Below are positions 1-7,199 of a stretch of 26,226 nt of DNA, piece by piece. The stretch's first letter is position 1, and every line of letters begins with the position of its first letter. The position numbers and the translations under genes are program-made. The stretch lies in assembly GCA_050331455.1 (NCBI GenBank), contig JBHJGV010000057.1, positions 1 through 26,226 on the forward strand, in the 5' to 3' direction. This DNA comes from CAYUYV01 sp050331455. GTDB lineage: Bacteria > Pseudomonadota > Alphaproteobacteria > JAJFIK01. The notes beneath the pieces are model-generated. The model was given only the letters and a program-made list of their open reading frames with translations. It made no database searches and was not told the origin of the DNA.

Positions 1-19
1 CATCGTGCAAGGCTCCTTT
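1..19 (-). promoter_or_regulatory. Ribosome binding site and start codon of a gene leaving the left edge
   Basis: On the minus strand AAAGGAG (13-19) lies nine bases before an ATG formed by bases 3-1. This is a strong Shine-Dalgarno with ideal spacing, so a minus-strand gene probably begins exactly at the window edge. Only its start codon is visible and nothing can be said about its product. It would lie downstream of the truncated integrase. Confidence 0.5.
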
Positions 20-71
20 GGTTGCTGTGTCGCAACCGCAACCTCGCAGGATTCGCGTGCGATGACCGCCC

Positions 72-139
72 GCTGTGGATAACCGGCCCGCCTCCACCAG
101 ACTCGTGGCGGTCGCTCCGGCGGGCCGGTTACCCACAGC
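72..139. repeat. Long imperfect hairpin with DnaA-box-like arms
   Basis: Bases 72-92 and 119-139 form 21-base inverted arms with one mismatch, separated by 26 bases. On the minus strand the left arm holds a perfect DnaA-box consensus TTATCCACA (74-82). The right arm holds the one-mismatch form TTACCCACA (129-137) on the plus strand. The structure begins three bases beyond the stop codon of the truncated integrase. It could be a terminator, a mobile palindromic element, or a cis-acting site of the island. Confidence 0.75.
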
Positions 140-141
140 TC

Positions 142-1236
142 TTACACCACGCCCAGGGACGCTACCTGTGTGAGTGCCTTGTCGAACAACCCACGTAGGT
201 AGTCATGTGGCACAGGGGTTTCATCCGGGAGCATGAATACCCGACTGTCTGGCGATGGCTCTGGCGTGGGCCATCCCTTTCCTGGCTGTATTGCGTCGAA
301 CCGCTGACGGATCTCCCTAATAGCCTGGCCGGCCTCTGGGACACCGATCACTTCCCGGCTTCCTGTCTTCCCGTTGACGATGATGATTTGCCGAAAGCGG
401 CCCTCTGGCGTTCTCATATTTGTGATATGTCGCCAACAAAGATTGTCTGTCTCTGTGCCAGGACGGATGCCGGTGTGCACGAGAAAGCGAATGTAATCGC
501 GCAAGAGCAATCTGCGTTCCGTGTTTGAACCTTGCTGGACCCATTCCTCCATGAAGCTCATCAGCTTGCGGTATTCTTGAACCGTAAAGTGAGGTCTGCG
601 ATCCGTCCGTCGGCCGCTCCTACCACCCGGATTGATGGATGGGACTTGGAATGGCTTGAGAATGTCGTGGCGCACAGCGACGTCAAAGACGCGACGGAGC
701 ACAACGTCTTCTTGGTTCAATGTGGTTTGCGAGGGCGGTCTCGGTTTGGGAGCCGGGCGGCGGATCTTTTTCCCGGCGCGCTCATACTCGATGTATTCCA
801 GCTTGCGGCCTGGACCAGTCTGCCAGTAATTCAAGCGCCAACGGCGATAATCGCCAATGTGGCTTGATTTGATTTCATCGATCTGTCGTTCGCCAAAATA
901 GGGGCGCAAGTAGCGCTCTACAACGGGGATATAGTCTCTGAGATGCCGTTCGCTCCGAGAACCAGCTGCAACCTCGTCTCTCAGCTCACGGATATAAAGA
1001 TCACAGACAGCTGAAAAGGTCTTTGGATTGAGCGCAAGGCCATATCTCTCTTTGAAGCGCAGATCATCATGCCATTCTTCTGCGCGTTCGATCGCCACTT
1101 CGAGGCATTTCGTCTTGGTGCTGCGCTGAACCCATCCACCAACCTTGGGTTTGCGGAGGCGGCAATGGATATTCGGGCTGTCTCCTCGATAAAACAGCAC
1201 CACATCGCCGCCTCGGATGGATTTGAGGATGGTCAT
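142..1236 (-). pseudogene. Tyrosine site-specific integrase, truncated at the C-terminus
   Basis: This 364-residue reading frame has the layout of an island or phage tyrosine recombinase: an N-terminal arm-binding part, a SAM-like core-binding domain (about residues 70-190), then the start of the catalytic domain. The first catalytic arginine is in HTGIRPGTE and the beta-hairpin lysine in VNGKTG. The frame stops just where the family continues with the HxxR box, the His/Trp and the nucleophilic tyrosine, so about 60 residues are missing. None of the three minus-strand frames down to base 1 restores them. The stop is followed immediately by the 72-139 hairpin. The protein should be inactive as a recombinase. 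It begins 15 bases after the upstream gene's stop, without a clear Shine-Dalgarno. Family assignment is firm; loss of activity is inferred from the missing residues. Confidence 0.85.
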
Positions 1237-1251
1237 GGTCGGAGAAATCGA

Positions 1252-1566
1252 TCAGAGATAAGGAGTGATTTTTTTCTGGAACGCCGTAATTTGATCCAGA
1301 TCCATCATAGTTTCAAAGCCGCACAATTCTTCACGGTAAGAACTATATACGCGAAACACCTCAAAGCCATCGACTTCGTCGAGGATAATGTATTCAGAGT
1401 AATCCCCAAGCTGCAGAGTTTCAAATTCCTTTGCCAGAACCTGGCTCGTGTAGCTTCCGAGACTCAACTCATATCGATCCAAACCATTAGAATAATCGCA
1501 TTCTTGTTCCCGAGCTTTTTCGATCAAACGCCATGCGAACTGCTCCAATTCTGACTGATCGCTCAT
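1252..1566 (-). CDS. Hypothetical protein, 104 residues
   Basis: I do not recognise this small acidic protein (sequence begins MSDQSELEQFAW). It has no signal peptide, membrane segment or clear motif, and looks like a soluble alpha/beta protein. The start is supported by TAGGAGA seven bases before the ATG. Its base composition is lower in GC than the flanking backbone, like the rest of this end of the island. It lies between the DUF6641-like gene and the integrase on the same strand, so it may be integrase-linked cargo. The AT-rich inverted repeat 1633-1672 sits in front of it. Confidence 0.65.
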   Translation of the reverse strand: MSDQSELEQFAWRLIEKAREQECDYSNGLDRYELSLGSYTSQVLAKEFETLQLGDYSEYIILDEVDGFEVFRVYSSYREELCGFETMMDLDQITAFQKKITPYL

Positions 1567-1632
1567 TTCAATCTCCTATTCGCCTCTACACCAAGCGAAT
1601 GAGAATGTAGGCCCTTATTGTTAAAAATCACC

Positions 1633-1672
1633 ATACAGACAAAAGTATGTGTTTCCATACTTTCGTCTGTAT
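1633..1672. repeat. 17-base inverted repeat, operator or terminator
   Basis: Arms 1633-1649 and 1656-1672 match in 16 of 17 positions around a six-base loop. A second 7-base hairpin (1674-1691) follows directly. Both lie in the AT-rich gap between the DUF6641-like gene and the 104-residue gene. On the minus strand the large stem is followed five bases later by ATTTTT, so it could terminate the DUF6641-like transcript. Its AT-rich, near-perfect dyad also suits a repressor operator for the downstream genes. Confidence 0.6.
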
Positions 1673-1698
1673 AGCTTTTAGATTTTAAAAGCAGGCCC

Positions 1699-2166
1699 CT
1701 ATTTTGAGGGCTTTTTCACACCGCGAGCAGAGAACCGAGCAGCACGTTCATCACGGATTTCCATGAGCGGCTTGTCGAGTTCGCCGGACGAAACTGCTTC
1801 CCGCAGAAGCTCCAGTGCCGGAACGAGATTGTCCGCACTGCCCACTTCTATGGCAGTCTTGCCCTGACGGATGGGAACCCGCTTATTGCCGTAGCGCACT
1901 TCCAAGAACAGCTGACCGTTCTCATCGCGGAACCACCACCGGCGCAAGCGCACGGGCACTTCACGCTTGACCCGCTCGCCGGTCTCGGGATCTTGGACAA
2001 AGCGCATGCCACGCTTGATGAACTGTTCTCCGCGTTGGTCTGCCTCGGCAACAGCGATCTGATCCAGGATTGCGTCCAAGAGCTTTTGGCGCACACGCGC
2101 TTCTGGGCTCGTGAGAGATTGCGGGCGGGTCTTCGTGGAAAGTTTCAGTTTGGCGAGAGCACTCAT
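1699..2166 (-). CDS. DUF6641-like family protein
   Basis: This 155-residue basic soluble protein resembles the DUF6641 family as I recall it: an opening MSALAKLKL, a central PVRLRRWWF segment, and the late core KTAIEVGSADNLVPALELL. The family's function is unknown, and its members often occur near integrases in mobile islands. The start is clear: GGAGG lies nine bases before the ATG. It begins 48 bases downstream of cap3 on the same strand with no terminator visible between, so it could be read through from the CBASS operon. It is probably island cargo and not a defence component, though that is inference. Confidence 0.75.
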   Translation of the reverse strand: MSALAKLKLSTKTRPQSLTSPEARVRQKLLDAILDQIAVAEADQRGEQFIKRGMRFVQDPETGERVKREVPVRLRRWWFRDENGQLFLEVRYGNKRVPIRQGKTAIEVGSADNLVPALELLREAVSSGELDKPLMEIRDERAARFSARGVKKPSK

Positions 2167-2214
2167 CGTCGATTACCTCCGTCTACGCACTTTCCGAGAC
2201 GGTAGCATCGGCGA

Positions 2215-2697
2215 TCAAGAAGTCGACAGTGAAAGAGGGAAGAGTTTTGTCAATTCAAGTTCGTTACATAACCCGACATACAACCCATCGGGAAATGGAT
2301 CTGTACCAACAATAACCATTACGAAGCTATGTAGCCTATGGCGCGATTGACGAAACAGATCTTGAAAATTGATAATATCCGTATGCGATGGTATCGGGTA
2401 GGACTCTGCGTGCGTACGCCAGTCGCCAATGAAATGCAGGCCGTCCTGGAAAAGCCTCGTTATCTCCTGACGTTCCGCTTGTCTGTCCGGCAAAAATACC
2501 TTTGGTGTACGGCGGTCCGAGGGGCGCGGTCCGGTGGCTCGATCAATTTGAATCGTGGTGCCGTCGTATCGCGCGAATAGCTGACCGCCCGCTTCCCGGC
2601 TCAGGAGCCCCCGTTGGCGATGGCAATCAAAGTGGTCGAGAACGGACCCGGTCAGGACAAGAGTTTGACCCGACGTCCCAATGGCGTATCTGATCAC
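2215..2697 (-). CDS. cap3: CBASS Cap3, JAB/JAMM-family deconjugase with altered metal ligand
   Basis: Cap3 proteins are JAB-domain isopeptidases that remove the CD-NTase from targets after Cap2 has conjugated it, and so tune CBASS activity. The 160-residue product starts at a GTG overlapping the cap2 stop in the four bases GTGA, indicating translational coupling. A longer frame upstream exists but would lie inside cap2. The JAMM layout is visible: glutamate E35 in SREAGG, then GDWRTH at 91-96, S104 and D107, with the usual H-x7-S-x2-D spacing. The first histidine of the metal-binding HxH is Arg94 here (codon CGT). The remaining ligands H96 and D107 are kept. This may weaken zinc binding and activity, or it may be a subfamily trait. 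The position as last gene of the operon fits cap3 exactly. Confidence 0.87.
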   Translation of the reverse strand: MIRYAIGTSGQTLVLTGSVLDHFDCHRQRGLLSREAGGQLFARYDGTTIQIDRATGPRPSDRRTPKVFLPDRQAERQEITRLFQDGLHFIGDWRTHAESYPIPSHTDIINFQDLFRQSRHRLHSFVMVIVGTDPFPDGLYVGLCNELELTKLFPLSLSTS

Positions 2698-4535
2698 GCG
2701 GCCCGCGCTTGGCAAGCACACACCGGGCATGACGCCAGTGCTGGCCAAGGCCGCTCCACCACCATGCCGCCACTGCCCGGGTCGCCCATCTCTGCGATCC
2801 ATTTCGCTGCCCATACGCCGCCTGCCGTTTCAACACGGTCACGGAGACCGATCCAGATGCGATGATAGGCAGCTTCGCGCAGCTCGCCGATAAGTATCTT
2901 GATTGCGGTTTCCGAGAGCAGGGCATGGGCCCAGCAAAGCTCCGCCGGGCCGTAAGGCGTAAATACCGCTCCGCAGGCCGGCGCTTGGAACTCGTCACCG
3001 CCTTTCGGCCAATCTGTCGCCCGCAAATGCGGGTGCCCCTTGTCGTTCGTGCCGCACCGCAGGCAGGCCCCACCCCGCGGCACGAATACGGCATGGGCCG
3101 CCGCCGCATGGGGCTCCACCCAGCCGTAGAGGATCGGCGGAAAATCGTCCGTCTGCTGCTGGATTTCGTTCAGGAAATTCTCGGCGGCCCAGTCGCCCAT
3201 GGTGCAGATAATCAGGTCATAGGAAGCCAGCTCATCCATCAGGCTCTTTGCAGCGTGCCCAACAAGCTCTCGCTTCGAGACCACATCGCCCAGATGCGGA
3301 AAAGCCTCTTCAATCTCCCTGGCCAGTTCGGAGGCCTTGCTGCATCCCACTGACTGGGCCCCGAGTTCGTGCCGGCCCACATTGGGCCACTCCAGGATCT
3401 CCCGGTCGACCAGCAACCGGTGGCCGACGCCAGCCTGAGCCAGAAGCTGGGCAAGTGGTCCGCCCACGGAGCCACAGCCCAGGTGCGCCACACGCATACA
3501 CCGGAGGCGCTCCTGCCTTGGGTCCTGGTCCCGGCCATGAATCCAATGATGATCGGCGCGTTCGACGGTTGCCCTGGTCACTTTCGTACCTCCAGACAAA
3601 TAGCGGCCAACCAACAAATCCCGGGGCACATGTCCGGGCCGAAATCCCGCCACCAAGGGATTACCCATCCTTCTGGGCCCGCCGGACTGATGTGGGGGGT
3701 GCAAAATGGCCGCCGCGAAGCAGGTACCATTCGATGTATTGGCACCCAGGAGAACATCTATTTCGTCGGCCCCCGACGCCACCAGCTCTTCCAGGACGTC
3801 CGCGGCCTCCGGGGAATGATGCCACGCCAATCCTCGTACATCGGCCGCGGTACGCGGATATTCGGCAGGCATGAGGGGTTCCGGCAACCAGATCAGCACT
3901 CCGTCATGGAGTTTGTAGTCCTGCCCTTTGCAGGCTCCGGCGCTCCATCGTGACAGCCACCGCCTGAGACTCTCTTCGTCTTCACCGACGAATCGCGCCC
4001 GCTTGCCATGCCACGCCGTGAAGCGGCGCCCCGGTCCACGGGGCTCAAGCAAGCTCGTATAGGCGCTGGCGCCTTCGTTCACCGCCATCACCCAGTAGCT
4101 GAGAAACTCCTCACGGAAATCGTCCGCATTGGTGCCGCCGATGCATTCCTCGATCAGCCGGCAAGCCTCACCGAGGACATACTCGACAACCCGCACCGGG
4201 TCTTCGCTTGATACGGCGGCGCAGGTCGGCAGGATGCAGAGGAGACCGTCCCTTTCAAGGTGCGGCCAAGCAAGAACACCAGGCCCCTTGGCAACGGCGA
4301 TACGAGGCGCGGTATAGGGGAAACCGCCGTCGGCAAGGATATGGATCTGACGGAGTTTGCCGTCCGAGAACTTGACCGGTACACGCCAGCCCAGTTCGTA
4401 GTCTTTCTTGTGATACTGCTCCAAATGGCGGGCAGACATACGGCCGCCACCGGGGATGGTGGCGACGAAGACCTCCACGCCAGCAATTGCGGCCGCTCGC
4501 CGCTCGCCTGCCCTGCCGGGAGGCCTGTCAGGCAT
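2694..4535 (-). CDS. cap2: CBASS Cap2, E2-E1 fusion protein
   Basis: Cap2 is a bacterial ubiquitin-transfer-like enzyme that conjugates the C-terminus of the partner CD-NTase to cellular targets and primes it for second-messenger synthesis. This 613-residue protein has an N-terminal E2-like domain (about 20-150), with the catalytic cysteine C100 in LLCILP. A linker domain follows, then a ThiF-type E1 adenylation domain from about residue 345 with the nucleotide loop LGCGSVGG (352-359). The likely E1 cysteine is C521, in PACGAVF. Two CxxC pairs (C491/C494 and C603/C606) probably bind structural zinc. I chose the ATG at 4535, which overlaps the CD-NTase stop by eight bases (ATGCCTGA) and has AGAGG upstream. 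A GTG at 4547 would add four residues. Length and domain order are typical of type II CBASS. Confidence 0.93.
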   Translation of the reverse strand: MPDRPPGRAGERRAAAIAGVEVFVATIPGGGRMSARHLEQYHKKDYELGWRVPVKFSDGKLRQIHILADGGFPYTAPRIAVAKGPGVLAWPHLERDGLLCILPTCAAVSSEDPVRVVEYVLGEACRLIEECIGGTNADDFREEFLSYWVMAVNEGASAYTSLLEPRGPGRRFTAWHGKRARFVGEDEESLRRWLSRWSAGACKGQDYKLHDGVLIWLPEPLMPAEYPRTAADVRGLAWHHSPEAADVLEELVASGADEIDVLLGANTSNGTCFAAAILHPPHQSGGPRRMGNPLVAGFRPGHVPRDLLVGRYLSGGTKVTRATVERADHHWIHGRDQDPRQERLRCMRVAHLGCGSVGGPLAQLLAQAGVGHRLLVDREILEWPNVGRHELGAQSVGCSKASELAREIEEAFPHLGDVVSKRELVGHAAKSLMDELASYDLIICTMGDWAAENFLNEIQQQTDDFPPILYGWVEPHAAAAHAVFVPRGGACLRCGTNDKGHPHLRATDWPKGGDEFQAPACGAVFTPYGPAELCWAHALLSETAIKILIGELREAAYHRIWIGLRDRVETAGGVWAAKWIAEMGDPGSGGMVVERPWPALASCPVCACQARAA

Positions 4536-5628
4536 ACCGTCCGCCACCTCTCTTATCCACGGGCTCCTCAGCAGCGGCCTTTTCGGCTCCCTTGATTAGA
4601 AGCGCGGCTGCCATTCCGGCGCCGACCGCCGCCGCGGTGCCCCAGCCGCCTTCGGTCTTCTGGGACTTCGCCTCTTCTTCCCCGATCCGGTCACTGAAGA
4701 AATTTGTGTTGAATACCTTGTCCCAGGCCTTGAGAGCCTTCGCCTGGGTGCAGTCCCGCTCGAACAGCACCTGCAGCACCTCAATGGCCCAGTCCAGCTT
4801 CTCCTTCAGAAGGCGCACGCGGGCGTCATCCGGTCCCGTGGTGAGCTTTTCACCCGCCACCGTCGGGTGGTCGATCTCCAGATTCCATTTGAGGCGGTCC
4901 CGCATGGACACCATGGTCTCATAGAGCGACCGGTCTTCGCGGGTGGAGTTGGCCCGATAGCACTCGTTCACAATCAGTGTCGTGATCATGAAGCCCGTCG
5001 CGACCCGCGGGCGCCAGCTTTCCCGACTGCGGGCGAACGCCTTGCTCATGCGCGTCTGCCGACGCAGCTGACGGCCGTTCACGGTATCCGGGCTCTGGTG
5101 TTCGTTCTCACTGTTGAACCAGCGGGTGACCTCGACGGGGTCGGCCTTTTTCCAGTCCGAGCTGGCGATCTCGTAGTGGACCGCCTCCTCGCCCCAGATG
5201 TTCTTTGTCCTGACATTGCGGTAGACGGGCACGTCCACATGGTACCCGGCGTCGTAATAGATCCGCACACAATTTGTGCGGACCTCGGGTGGCTTTTTGA
5301 ACCGCTTATCATGAAGCGCCTTGCGCACCATCTCCTTGGCGTCACGCGCGGACATATCACCGCCGTTCGGACCCTTGAGATCCTCCTTCCAGAAATAGAC
5401 CCCATCGTCGATGTCGTAGTCTTTCTCCGGGTGCTGAACCATCGTGCGATGAGCATAGGACCCCTGCGACTGGAAGCCACTCGGCGCGGGCTTTTCGTCA
5501 CGCTTCAGGCCGTCCTTGAGGCGCTGCCGGTTGGTGTCCCGGCGGGCCCGCATCTCATCCTGCTCAGCCTTGGGAAGCGTCACGTCTTCATCGTGATACG
5601 CCAGAATGTCGTCGTGGCAATTGAACAT
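4528..5628 (-). CDS. cdnA: CBASS CD-NTase, DncV-like cyclic dinucleotide synthase
   Basis: This is the sensor-synthase of the CBASS operon, expected to make a cyclic dinucleotide such as 3',3'-cGAMP on phage infection. The 366-residue protein carries the nucleotidyltransferase signature G56-S57 in QGSYAHR, the metal-binding pair D72/D74 in DYDIDDG, and the third acid D132 in HVDVP. The C-terminal part matches the DncV helical domain. The tail is Ala-rich and ends GGGRYA, a flexible terminus suited to conjugation by Cap2. The start at 5628 is supported by AAGGA eight bases upstream and by similarity to DncV-type N-termini (MFNCHDD). An in-frame ATG at 5715 would add 29 residues and overlap capV by 19 bases but has a poor ribosome site. 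The cGAMP product is inferred from family and from the patatin partner; the clade letter is a best guess. Confidence 0.9.
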   Translation of the reverse strand: MFNCHDDILAYHDEDVTLPKAEQDEMRARRDTNRQRLKDGLKRDEKPAPSGFQSQGSYAHRTMVQHPEKDYDIDDGVYFWKEDLKGPNGGDMSARDAKEMVRKALHDKRFKKPPEVRTNCVRIYYDAGYHVDVPVYRNVRTKNIWGEEAVHYEIASSDWKKADPVEVTRWFNSENEHQSPDTVNGRQLRRQTRMSKAFARSRESWRPRVATGFMITTLIVNECYRANSTREDRSLYETMVSMRDRLKWNLEIDHPTVAGEKLTTGPDDARVRLLKEKLDWAIEVLQVLFERDCTQAKALKAWDKVFNTNFFSDRIGEEEAKSQKTEGGWGTAAAVGAGMAAALLIKGAEKAAAEEPVDKRGGGRYA

Positions 5629-5636
5629 TTTTTCCA

Positions 5637-5641
5637 TCCTT
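5637..5641 (-). promoter_or_regulatory. Ribosome binding site deciding the CD-NTase start
   Basis: AAGGA on the minus strand is followed by eight bases and then the ATG at 5628. The competing ATG at 5715 has only GGCGG touching the start codon. This favours the shorter CD-NTase. Confidence 0.6.
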
Positions 5642-5696
5642 ATGTTTCGCCAGGTATCGAGCGCAATCTTGCCAACAGCTGCGGCAGTCAGCAGCT

Positions 5697-6806
5697 TCAA
5701 CAGAATCTGGGCCATCCGCCTGCCCCGGATTTAGTGATCGGAGGCAGATCATTGAGCAGCGCTGCCATCAACTTCCCGTCGATGTCGGCAGCACGGTCAC
5801 ATGCGCTTAACGTAAGAGACACGTCTTCATGGGCCTGCTCGACGAGGACCTGCATCCCCTTCTCACTGGTCTCGTCCAGGTCCAGATAAGGCATCGCCTT
5901 CGCGGGCAGGTCGCCGCGCGGAAAGCGCACCACCCGGCAGTCGCGATCCACATGCTTGGCCAGCATCCCGGCCATGTTGTCGTAGGCGAATTCCTGGGCA
6001 TCGAGAGATACGGCCGCGGCCTCGCCGCCGAACTTCCATTGGCCCAGACCGCGGTGCATGTCCTCCGGGCCGAAGATGTCACCGGCCGGACGCGGGCATG
6101 TCCCGAGCGAGAAAATTTCGATCCGATCCCCCGGCCCCGTCATTTGCAGAGCGTCGATCATGCCCACCAGGACGGGGTTGTTCGCCCACAGACCGCCATC
6201 AACAAACACATGATGATGTCCGGGCGTGGCCGGGTTCTCCACGCGCGCCATGGAGCGATAAAGGGGCGCGGCGCTGGTCGCGAGGCATACATCAACAAGT
6301 CGAAAGCCGTCGTCGCGGTGGCCGCCCAGATGCGGCGTCTTGAAGACCCAACTGCGGTGTCGGGACATTTCGACTGTGGGGATGGCCAGGGCGATCCCTC
6401 GACGGTCATAGACCTGACGCACCGTCAGATCACCGAGCTTCTCCTCCAGGACATGCTTGAGTGCCGCCGTGCCCCGGGCCAAGTGCTTGGGGCGGCTGAA
6501 AAGCTGGTGGCACAAATCCAGGTTGAGACCACGGGGCATCTTGACCGGGAATATCTTCTTCCCGTTCCGGCGATAGAGGTCGGCCACTTCACCGAGGGGA
6601 ACACCCGCCGCAAGGGCGCAGGCGATGATGCCGCCGGTGCTGGTCCCGACGATCAGCTGGAAGGCCTTGCCGACATCGAGTTCCTCCACATTCCGGCGCG
6701 CGGCAGCCTGTTTAGCCAGGGCCGACAGATAGGCGCTGGTGTACACGCCGCGCATGCCGCCGCCGTCAATGCTCAAAACCCGCAGCCTGCGGGGTCCGTC
6801 AGTCAT
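5697..6806 (-). CDS. capV: CBASS effector CapV, patatin-like phospholipase
   Basis: CapV is a cyclic-dinucleotide-activated phospholipase that degrades the inner membrane and kills the infected cell. The 369-residue protein has the full patatin fold: the oxyanion loop DGGGMRG (14-20), the nucleophile elbow GTSTG with S56, and the catalytic aspartate D203 in DGGLWANNP. There is no signal peptide, which fits a soluble enzyme activated inside the cell. GAGGGG lies five bases before the ATG. It is the first gene of the operon and is followed by the CD-NTase with at most 68 bases between. The pairing of a patatin with a DncV-like synthase is the classic cGAMP-CapV arrangement. Confidence 0.93.
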   Translation of the reverse strand: MTDGPRRLRVLSIDGGGMRGVYTSAYLSALAKQAAARRNVEELDVGKAFQLIVGTSTGGIIACALAAGVPLGEVADLYRRNGKKIFPVKMPRGLNLDLCHQLFSRPKHLARGTAALKHVLEEKLGDLTVRQVYDRRGIALAIPTVEMSRHRSWVFKTPHLGGHRDDGFRLVDVCLATSAAPLYRSMARVENPATPGHHHVFVDGGLWANNPVLVGMIDALQMTGPGDRIEIFSLGTCPRPAGDIFGPEDMHRGLGQWKFGGEAAAVSLDAQEFAYDNMAGMLAKHVDRDCRVVRFPRGDLPAKAMPYLDLDETSEKGMQVLVEQAHEDVSLTLSACDRAADIDGKLMAALLNDLPPITKSGAGGWPRFC

Positions 6807-6828
6807 GGCTGCCCCTCAGCATCTTGTG

Positions 6829-6865
6829 TATCTGACTCAGATAAGTCCCACATCTTGTATTGCAA
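6829..6865 (-). promoter_or_regulatory. Candidate CBASS promoter with palindromic operator
   Basis: On the minus strand TTGCAA (6860-6865) and TATCTG (6838-6843) are separated by 16 bases, a plausible sigma-70 promoter for capV. The -10 overlaps a perfect 15-base palindrome TATCTGACTCAGATA (6829-6843). The direct repeat CATCTTGT occurs at 6820-6827 and again at 6851-6858, on either side of the palindrome. This is where a repressor such as the nearby XRE protein could act. Confidence 0.5.
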
Positions 6866-6880
6866 CCACTTCCTCTGGCT

Positions 6881-6922
6881 GGCGAAAACTGAAGGGGGCC
6901 GCCTAGCGGCCCCTCTCTTCAG
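6881..6922 (-). terminator. Rho-independent terminator after the DUF2188 gene
   Basis: A GC-rich stem GGGGCCGC/GCGGCCCC (6895-6902 with 6906-6913, three-base loop) is nested in an outer CTGAAG/CTTCAG pair and includes the stop codon of the DUF2188 gene. On the minus strand it is followed by TTTT. It separates this gene from the CBASS operon downstream, so capV needs its own promoter. Confidence 0.8.
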
Positions 6923-7143
6923 CCTTCAGGCGGAAAGGGATCCCTGCCGTGGCTGTCCCGCTCGCGGATGCGCCCATCGCGCCCGTGAATAAGCAGTTCC
7001 GTCCCCTGGTTCCGGGCGACTTCCCGCCCGCGGTCAATCGCCTGCCGCTGGGTGTCATGGACCGAGGACGGCCGGTTGCCTCCTTCCGGTTTCACCGCCC
7101 ATCCGTCCGGATGGGGCACCACGTGCTGGTTACGCTTGGTCAT
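6919..7143 (-). CDS. DUF2188 domain protein
   Basis: The 74-residue product is a full DUF2188 domain. It opens with QHVVPHPDGWAVKPEG, continues through the family's Thr-Gln-Ala-Ile and Arg-Asn-Gln-Gly segments, and ends with HGRDGRIRERDSHGRDP. The family is small, polar and of unknown function; it is common in proteobacteria and often accompanies mobile DNA. AAGGA lies eight bases before the ATG. A promoter (7200-7228) lies upstream and a terminator at its 3' end, so it forms its own transcription unit between capV and the regulator pair. Whether it takes part in CBASS is unknown; its position suggests either passenger cargo or an accessory. Confidence 0.9.
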   Translation of the reverse strand: MTKRNQHVVPHPDGWAVKPEGGNRPSSVHDTQRQAIDRGREVARNQGTELLIHGRDGRIRERDSHGRDPFPPEG

Positions 7144-7199
7144 GTCGTCGTTCCTTCCTGTATCGCTCCGCCGTAAGTCACGGGCGGCCCATTCCGTAA

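Noticed and set aside
1..142. Frameshift rescue of the integrase C-terminus
   Set aside because: All three minus-strand frames between the stop and base 1 lack the HxxR and tyrosine boxes.
2698..2814. Longer N-terminus for Cap3 starting at 2814
   Set aside because: The extra 39 residues lie inside cap2 and lack family character; the GTG overlapping the cap2 stop fits domain length and coupling.
5697..6806. Patatin as a housekeeping lipase unrelated to defence
   Set aside because: It is the first gene of an operon with CD-NTase, E2-E1 and JAB genes, which is diagnostic of CBASS.
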